Shown here piece by piece: positions 5,449-8,521 of a DNA stretch of 8,521 nt (the stretch's first letter is position 1; each line of letters begins with the position of its first letter). The stretch is from Chloroflexota bacterium. Lineage in GTDB: Bacteria > Chloroflexota > Dehalococcoidia > DSTF01 > JACRBR01. The position numbers and the translations under genes are program-made. The stretch is from NCBI GenBank assembly GCA_021813085.1, contig JAKAMA010000083.1:1-8521 (forward strand), read 5' to 3'. The notes beneath the pieces were generated by a model that saw nothing but the letters and a program-made list of their open reading frames with translations, made no database searches and was not told the DNA's origin.

Positions 5449-6924
5449 ATGGGCGGACGGGTGACGGACGCGGTGTTCCGGCCGGGGAGCGTGGCGGTCG
5501 TGGGGGCGTCGTCGAACGTCGACAGCCCGGGGCACGACTACGTGCGGTCGCTGGTCGACTTCGGCTTTCGCGGGCCGCTGTACCCGATCAATCCGCGGGC
5601 GGCCGAGATCGCGGGGCTGCGGGCGTATCCGTCGCTCTCGGCGGTGCCGGGCGAGGTCGAGTACGTGATCTCCTGCATCCCGGCGGACGGCGTGCTGGCG
5701 CTGATCGACGAGAGCCGGGCGAAGGGCGTGCGGACGCTGCATCTGTTCACCGGGCGCTTCGGCGAGACCGGCAAGGCGGAGGCCGCCGCACTGGAACGCG
5801 CGGTGAAGGAGCGGGCGGCGGCGGCGGGCATCCGGATCATCGGGCCGAACTGCATGGGGGTGTACGACGCGTCACACGGGATGGCGTTCCGCCCGGACCT
5901 GCCGCGCGAGCCAGGCGACGTCGCGTTCATCTCGCAGAGCGGCAACAACTCGGTGGAGCTGATGCTGCACGGCGCGGCGCGCGGGCTGCGGTTCAGCAAG
6001 GTGGTGAGCTACGGCAACGCGCTGGACCTGAGCGAGGCGGACTTCCTGGATTATCTTGCGGACGACGCGGCGACGCGCGTCGTCGGCGCCTACATCGAAG
6101 GCACGGCGGACGGGCGGCGGCTGTTCGACGCGCTGCGGCGCTGCGCGCGGGCGAAGCCTGTCGTCGTGCTGAAGGGCGGACGCACGGGCGCCGGCTCGCG
6201 CACGGCGGCGTCGCACACGGCGGCGCTGGCGGGACGGCGCCAGGTGTGGAGCGCGGTGCTGCGGCAGGCGGGGGCGGTCGAGGTGGACACCTTCGACGAG
6301 CTGATCGACATGCTCGTGGCGTTTGCGTTCCTTCGGGACGCACAGCAGACAGCAGACAACGGACAACAGACAACAGACAAGCGGCCGACCGGCGACGGGC
6401 GCGCGTCGGTCGGGGTGGTCGGCGGCGGCGGCGGGCGGGCCGTGCAGTCGGCGGACGTGTGCGAGGAGGCGGGGCTGCGCGTGCCGAAGCTGCCGGAGGC
6501 GATCCGGGCGACGCTGCGCGAGAAGGCGCCAGACCTCGCGGACTGGGTGGACAACCCGGTGGACCAGTCGATCCTGGCGGGCAGCGGTGTGTCAGGCGCG
6601 CGCGTGCTCGAGCTGATGCTCGCGAACCCGGAGTTCGACGCCCTGATCGCCAACGTCGGCGAGGACTGGGTGCTCGGGCGCCCGGACGCGGCCGAGCGGA
6701 TGGCGCACCTCGTCGACCGCTTCGCGGCGATCGGACGGCAGGCGGGGAAGCCGCTGGCGTTCGTACTGGGGCCGGCGGACTCGCCGGACGAGACGAAGTG
6801 GCGCGCGGTCGAGGGCGGGCGGCAGCGGCTGACGGACGCGCGGCTCGCGGTGTACCCGAGCGTCGACCGGGCAGCGGTGGCGGTGGCGCGCTTCGTAGCG
6901 CACGGCACATCGACCATCGGGTAG
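5449..6924 (+). CDS. NDP-forming acyl-CoA synthetase alpha-type protein (CoA-binding/succinyl-CoA ligase-like), no ATP-grasp domain
   Basis: A 491-residue protein of the ADP-forming acetyl/acyl-CoA synthetase superfamily, which links acyl-CoA hydrolysis to ATP formation or acts in reverse. Domain order: Rossmann CoA-binding domain (about 7-135, with VAVVGASS at 15-22 and IGPNCMGVYD at 131-140), first ligase-CoA domain (about 150-295, with ISQSGN at 161-166 and the phospho-histidine region AASHTAALAG, His256), then a second ligase-CoA domain (about 318-487). The catalytic His is present. The ATP-grasp (beta) domain is absent, so a separate beta subunit or a non-catalytic role is needed. Residues 298-312 (QQTADNGQQTTDK region) are encoded by a heptamer repeat. 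The ATG at 5449 fits the family start; GTG at 5461 is an alternative. The upstream TAGACT (5436-5441) is close enough to give a leaderless transcript. A GNAT gene follows 23 nt later. Confidence 0.85.
   Translation: MGGRVTDAVFRPGSVAVVGASSNVDSPGHDYVRSLVDFGFRGPLYPINPRAAEIAGLRAYPSLSAVPGEVEYVISCIPADGVLALIDESRAKGVRTLHLFTGRFGETGKAEAAALERAVKERAAAAGIRIIGPNCMGVYDASHGMAFRPDLPREPGDVAFISQSGNNSVELMLHGAARGLRFSKVVSYGNALDLSEADFLDYLADDAATRVVGAYIEGTADGRRLFDALRRCARAKPVVVLKGGRTGAGSRTAASHTAALAGRRQVWSAVLRQAGAVEVDTFDELIDMLVAFAFLRDAQQTADNGQQTTDKRPTGDGRASVGVVGGGGGRAVQSADVCEEAGLRVPKLPEAIRATLREKAPDLADWVDNPVDQSILAGSGVSGARVLELMLANPEFDALIANVGEDWVLGRPDAAERMAHLVDRFAAIGRQAGKPLAFVLGPADSPDETKWRAVEGGRQRLTDARLAVYPSVDRAAVAVARFVAHGTSTIG
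6343..6380 (+). repeat. Heptanucleotide tandem repeat (CARCRGA)5 inside a coding gene
   Basis: Five head-to-tail heptamers: CAGCAGA, CAGCAGA, CAACGGA, CAACAGA and CAACAGA (6343-6377), then CAA. The block is AC-rich against a strongly GC-rich background. Because 21 nt equals 7 codons, it is read through in frame as a seven-residue quasi-repeat (QQTADNG / QQTTDKR) between two domains of the acyl-CoA synthetase. It resembles the STRR heptamers described in cyanobacteria. Confidence 0.9.
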
Positions 6925-6935
6925 AGCCAGATCGC

Positions 6936-6939
6936 GGAG
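6936..6939 (+). promoter_or_regulatory. Ribosome binding site of the GNAT gene
   Basis: GGAG lies 8 nt before the ATG at 6948 and decides that start over the out-of-frame ATG at 6943, which would give only a two-codon frame. Confidence 0.7.
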
Positions 6940-6947
6940 ACGATGCG

Positions 6948-7439
6948 ATGACTTCGTGGATCGTGTCAGAAGAGATCGTGCCGCGGCTGGTGATTCGGCG
7001 CGCGGTGGCGGAGGACCTGCCGCGCATCGTCGAGCTGCTGCAGCAGGAGTCACTCGACGGTGAGCAGCGCGAGGACCTCGGGCCGCCGCTGCCGCAGGCG
7101 TACGCCGATGCGTTCGCGGCCATCGAAGCGGCCACGGACAACGACGTGATGGTGGCGGAGCTGGACGGGCGCATCGCCGGCACGTTTCAGTTGACGATCA
7201 TCGCGGGGCTCATGCACGTCGGGGCGAGCGTGGCGCAGGTGGAGGCGGTCGTGGTTGACGCGCCGCTGCGCCGCCACCGGGTCGGCGAGACGATGATGCG
7301 CTGGGCGATCGCGGAGGCGCGGCGGCGCGGCTGTTCGCGCGTGCAGCTCACGAGCAACAAGCGGCGGACGGACGCGCACCGGTTCTACGAGCGGCTGGGG
7401 TTCGTCGCGGGGTACGAAGGGTTCAAGCTGGCGTTGTGA
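6948..7439 (+). CDS. GNAT-family N-acetyltransferase
   Basis: A 163-residue acetyl-CoA-dependent acetyltransferase of the GNAT fold; the acceptor (protein, amine or small molecule) cannot be told from sequence. Visible elements are the N-terminal strand LVIRRAVAEDLPRIVELL (14-31), the central GRIAGTFQLTI strand (74-84), the acetyl-CoA-binding segment EAVVVDAPLRRHRVGETMM (99-117) and the C-terminal FYERLGFVAGYEGFKL (146-161). In the pyrophosphate-binding loop the usual R-G-x-G-x-G reads RRHRVG, keeping only the last Gly, a variation seen in active members. It starts 23 nt after the acyl-CoA synthetase gene on the same strand and is probably cotranscribed. Together the two genes mirror the fused synthetase-GNAT layout of Pat lysine acetyltransferases, suggesting protein acetylation, though this is inference. 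Confidence 0.88.
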   Translation: MTSWIVSEEIVPRLVIRRAVAEDLPRIVELLQQESLDGEQREDLGPPLPQAYADAFAAIEAATDNDVMVAELDGRIAGTFQLTIIAGLMHVGASVAQVEAVVVDAPLRRHRVGETMMRWAIAEARRRGCSRVQLTSNKRRTDAHRFYERLGFVAGYEGFKLAL

Positions 7440-7461
7440 ACGCGGCGGCGTGCACGACGGT

Positions 7462-7487
7462 GGGCGCAGCAAGCAGCGCCCCTACGA
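7462..7487. repeat. Dispersed hairpin repeat, copy 2
   Basis: GGGCGC (7462-7467) and GCGCCC (7476-7481) enclose an 8-nt loop, followed by CTACGA. It is 24 of 26 identical to 258-283 and starts 23 nt after the GNAT stop codon. Confidence 0.75.
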
Positions 7488-7524
7488 CGTGGGCGCGCCG
7501 CGGCGGCAGGCGTGCGCCGCAACA

Positions 7525-7550
7525 CGGAGCTGAAGCTCCTTCGCTACGAC
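7525..7550. repeat. TGAA-loop hairpin repeat, copy 1
   Basis: GGAGC-TGAA-GCTCC (7526-7539) followed by TTCGCTACGAC. The 26-nt unit recurs at 7691-7716 with one mismatch. The palindromic, intergenic character is like REP-type elements. Confidence 0.8.
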
Positions 7551-7580
7551 GCGGCATCGCGGCGCCGCACGAGCGACAGG

Positions 7581-7598
7581 CCCGCGCCGCGGCGCGGG
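7581..7598. repeat. Perfect 18-bp palindrome
   Basis: CCCGCGCCG followed directly by CGGCGCGGG, a perfect inverted repeat with no spacer, made only of G and C. It could be a protein-binding site or, in RNA, part of a strong stem. It may also simply reflect the local GC bias. Confidence 0.7.
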
Positions 7599-7622
7599 GC
7601 AGGCGGGCGTGATGCGCTGGGC

Positions 7623-7643
7623 GGACAGTCTGAAGACCTGTCC
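7623..7643. repeat. TGAA-loop hairpin, diverged copy with one bulge
   Basis: GGACAGTC (7623-7630), loop TGAA (7631-7634), then GAC and TGTCC with a bulged C at 7638, followed by TTACAG. The loop and the TCCTT tail are shared with the hairpins at 7526 and 7692 while the stem sequence differs on both sides, as expected if pairing is what is kept. Confidence 0.65.
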
Positions 7644-7690
7644 TTACAGGCGGATGCGCGGCGCACGGGCGTCTGGCGCGCGCCGCACTC

Positions 7691-7716
7691 CGGAGCTGAA
7701 GCTCCTTCGCCACGAC
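7691..7716. repeat. TGAA-loop hairpin repeat, copy 2
   Basis: GGAGC-TGAA-GCTCC (7692-7705) with tail TTCGCCACGAC; 25 of 26 identical to 7525-7550, 166 bp away in direct orientation. Confidence 0.8.
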
Positions 7717-7735
7717 GTGGCACGCGGCGCCGCAA

Positions 7736-7761
7736 GGGCGTGGCGCGCAGCGCCCCGACGG
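7736..7761. repeat. Dispersed hairpin repeat, copy 3
   Basis: GGGCG (7736-7740) and CGCCC (7751-7755) form the stem, followed by CGACGG. It is 22 of 26 identical to 258-283. It lies 25 bp beyond the ndk stop, and a second small stem, GGGA-GCG-TCCC (7776-7786), joins it to the ndk TAG. Confidence 0.65.
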
Positions 7762-7785
7762 CGGTGGCCGCGAGCGGGAGCGTCC

Positions 7786-8235
7786 CTACTCGAAGCTCCA
7801 GCGATCGGTATCGCGCGGCCAGGCGACGGGTGGTGCGTCGCCGAAGAACAGCGCGATCTCGCGCTTGGCGCTGGCCGGCGAGTCGGATGCGTGCGTCAGG
7901 TTGCGCCCCTTCTGCAGGCCGAAGTCCGCGCGGATGCTGCCGGGCGCAGCCTCGGTGGGCGAAGTCGCGCCCATGGTCTGGCGCGTGGCGGCGATCGCGT
8001 CCGGTCCCTCGAAGACGGCGGCGATGATCGGCGACGAGGTGATGTAGTCGACGAGGCCGGGGAAAAACGGCTTGCCCTCGTGCTCGCCGTAGTGCTTCTT
8101 GGCGAGCGGCTTCGTCACCCTGAGCAGGCGGATGGCGACGATCTTCAGGCCGCGCCGCTCGAGGCGGGAGATCACTTCGCCGGCGAGGCCACGCTGCATG
8201 GCGTCGGGCTTGATGAGGACGAGCGTGCGCTCCAA
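7786..8235 (-). CDS. ndk: Nucleoside diphosphate kinase
   Basis: Transfers the gamma phosphate from ATP to other nucleoside diphosphates through a phospho-histidine, keeping NTP and dNTP pools balanced. The 149-residue length is typical. Visible motifs are [21 protein letters not shown] (2-22, with Lys9), the [19 protein letters not shown] block (47-65), [20 protein letters not shown] (87-106) and NLTHASDSP (112-120) with catalytic His115; the more common motif is NxxHGSDS. The start is TTG at 8235-8233. No ATG or GTG lies close by, the reading from TTG gives the exact family N-terminus, and AGAAGGAG (8249-8242) stands 6 nt upstream. The in-frame ATG at 8370 would add 45 non-homologous residues that overlap the upstream gene. 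The stop TAG abuts a repeat hairpin. Confidence 0.95.
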   Translation of the reverse strand: MERTLVLIKPDAMQRGLAGEVISRLERRGLKIVAIRLLRVTKPLAKKHYGEHEGKPFFPGLVDYITSSPIIAAVFEGPDAIAATRQTMGATSPTEAAPGSIRADFGLQKGRNLTHASDSPASAKREIALFFGDAPPVAWPRDTDRWSFE

Positions 8236-8241
8236 CGGATG

Positions 8242-8249
8242 CTCCTTCT
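8242..8249 (-). promoter_or_regulatory. Strong ribosome binding site fixing the TTG start of ndk
   Basis: On the minus strand AGAAGGAG is followed by a 6-nt spacer CATCCG and TTG (8235-8233). This near-ideal Shine-Dalgarno is the main reason for accepting a TTG start. Confidence 0.85.
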
Positions 8250-8255
8250 GCGAAG

Positions 8256-8286
8256 AACCTGGAAACCTACAACCTGAACCTGGAAC
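8256..8286. repeat. Degenerate AACCTGR heptamer-like repeat in the tsaB-ndk gap
   Basis: Four AACCT cores start at 8256, 8264, 8271 and 8277 (spacings 8, 7 and 6), AC-rich on the plus strand and read as AGGTT units in the ndk message. They end just before the ndk Shine-Dalgarno. Composition is unlike the surrounding GC-rich DNA, and the unit size echoes the heptamer repeat at 6343-6380. Confidence 0.75.
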
Positions 8287-8305
8287 ACGCACGAAGCACA
8301 AGCAG

Positions 8306-8521
8306 CTACGCGCGCGGGGGGCCGATGGCAGGCCCGCGCAAGTATAGGGGCACGAGGGCCGTAGGATCATCGGCGAGGCCCGCGTCGAGGCGCCGGCGGC
8401 CGAGTGCCGCGAGGGCGACGACGCGATGCGCGGCGGGGGCGGCGACGGCCATGCCGGCGGCGCGGGCGGCGTCCGCGAGCGTCTCGTCGATGTCGCCGGT
8501 CAGCACGTCGTGCGGGCCGAG
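8306..8521 (-). CDS. tsaB: TsaB-like protein, C-terminal part (5' end outside window)
   Basis: The last 71 codons of a gene that enters from the right edge and ends with TAG at 8308-8306. The visible sequence runs from [15 protein letters not shown] to [16 protein letters not shown]; the ending DxxALxPLYLRxPAI is the characteristic C-terminus of TsaB (YeaZ), the Kae1/TsaD partner needed to make N6-threonylcarbamoyladenosine at position 37 of tRNAs that read ANN codons. TsaB has an ASKHA fold; its nucleotide-site half is outside the window. The frame is open to the edge, so the GTG at 8506 is an internal codon. ndk follows 70 nt downstream on the same strand and may be cotranscribed. Identification relies on the C-terminal signature only. 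Confidence 0.75.
   Translation of the reverse strand, partial: LGPHDVLTGDIDETLADAARAAGMAVAAPAAHRVVALAALGRRRLDAGLADDPTALVPLYLRGPAIGPPRA

Larger units (their letters stand above)
7440..7785. other. Convergent intergenic spacer dense in hairpins and dispersed repeats
   Basis: 346 bp between the convergent GNAT and ndk genes. It carries no supported gene. It contains, in order, stem-loops at 7462-7481, 7526-7539, 7581-7598, 7623-7643, 7692-7705, 7736-7755 and 7776-7786. Several share a TGAA loop or a (C)TAC(G) tail. None has a T-run, so they are not standard terminators, but together they could stop or stabilise both transcripts. Confidence 0.75.

Noticed and set aside
5993..7183. 396-residue minus-strand frame antisense to the synthetase and GNAT genes
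   Set aside because: Its Arg/Pro/Ser-rich composition with no motif is typical of an antisense frame in GC-rich DNA; the plus-strand genes have clear domains.
7509..8027. Plus- and minus-strand frames in the convergent spacer running into ndk
   Set aside because: They are Arg/Ala-rich, span repeats and hairpins, lack ribosome binding sites and overlap the well-supported ndk.
8341..8346. TATACT as a -10 box for ndk on the minus strand
   Set aside because: It falls in the tsaB codons for the conserved LYL of PLYLR and has no -35 partner, so the match is probably coincidental; ndk may be cotranscribed with tsaB.
8306..8506. A complete 66-residue gene starting at GTG 8506
   Set aside because: The frame stays open to the window edge and the GTG lies within a continuous TsaB-like C-terminal sequence, so it is an internal codon of a truncated gene.

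Overview
The window is GC-rich bacterial chromosome, probably from a member of the Chloroflexota (Dehalococcoidia/SAR202/Caldilineae-like). This placement is an inference. It rests on the high GC, a typical bacterial ribosomal set (bL21, bL27, zinc-type bL31), and an archaellum-type ATPase pair; among bacteria, archaellum genes are known mainly from Chloroflexota.

Minus strand, read from about 5380 down to 1: a small VapBC-type toxin-antitoxin pair (5379-4677); a 351-bp gap with a G-rich heptamer tract; arlH (4325-3609, GTG start with a strong Shine-Dalgarno) and arlI (3602-1833), which together encode the regulator and motor ATPases of an archaellum-like machine; a 283-bp gap; a 110-residue acidic, mostly disordered protein (1549-1217); then the ribosomal unit rplU-rpmA-rpmE (1111 to the left edge). 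The ribosomal unit has its own promoter at 1146-1174 (TTGACA, 17-nt spacer, TACCAT) and a hairpin that covers the ribosome binding site of rplU. No arlJ platform gene follows arlI, so the rest of the machine must lie elsewhere.

Plus strand, 5449-7439: an alpha-type NDP-forming acyl-CoA synthetase protein without an ATP-grasp domain, followed 23 nt later by a GNAT acetyltransferase. The pair resembles a split version of the Pat protein-acetyltransferase architecture. The synthetase carries an in-frame heptanucleotide repeat that encodes a Q/T/D-rich linker.

Right end, minus strand: the last 71 codons of a TsaB-like protein (tRNA t6A synthesis), then ndk (nucleoside diphosphate kinase) from a TTG start with an excellent Shine-Dalgarno. 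The GNAT gene and ndk converge on a 346-bp spacer packed with hairpins and copies of a dispersed repeat. One copy of the same repeat follows rpmA.

The most notable content is (a) bacterial arlH-arlI next to an uncharacterised small protein, and (b) several short repeat families: heptamer tandem repeats at three sites, a roughly 26-bp GGGCG(C/T)...CGCCCC hairpin repeat at three sites, and TGAA-loop hairpins at three sites. Some of these touch coding sequence or supply stop codons. No tRNA, rRNA, CRISPR array or insertion sequence was seen.
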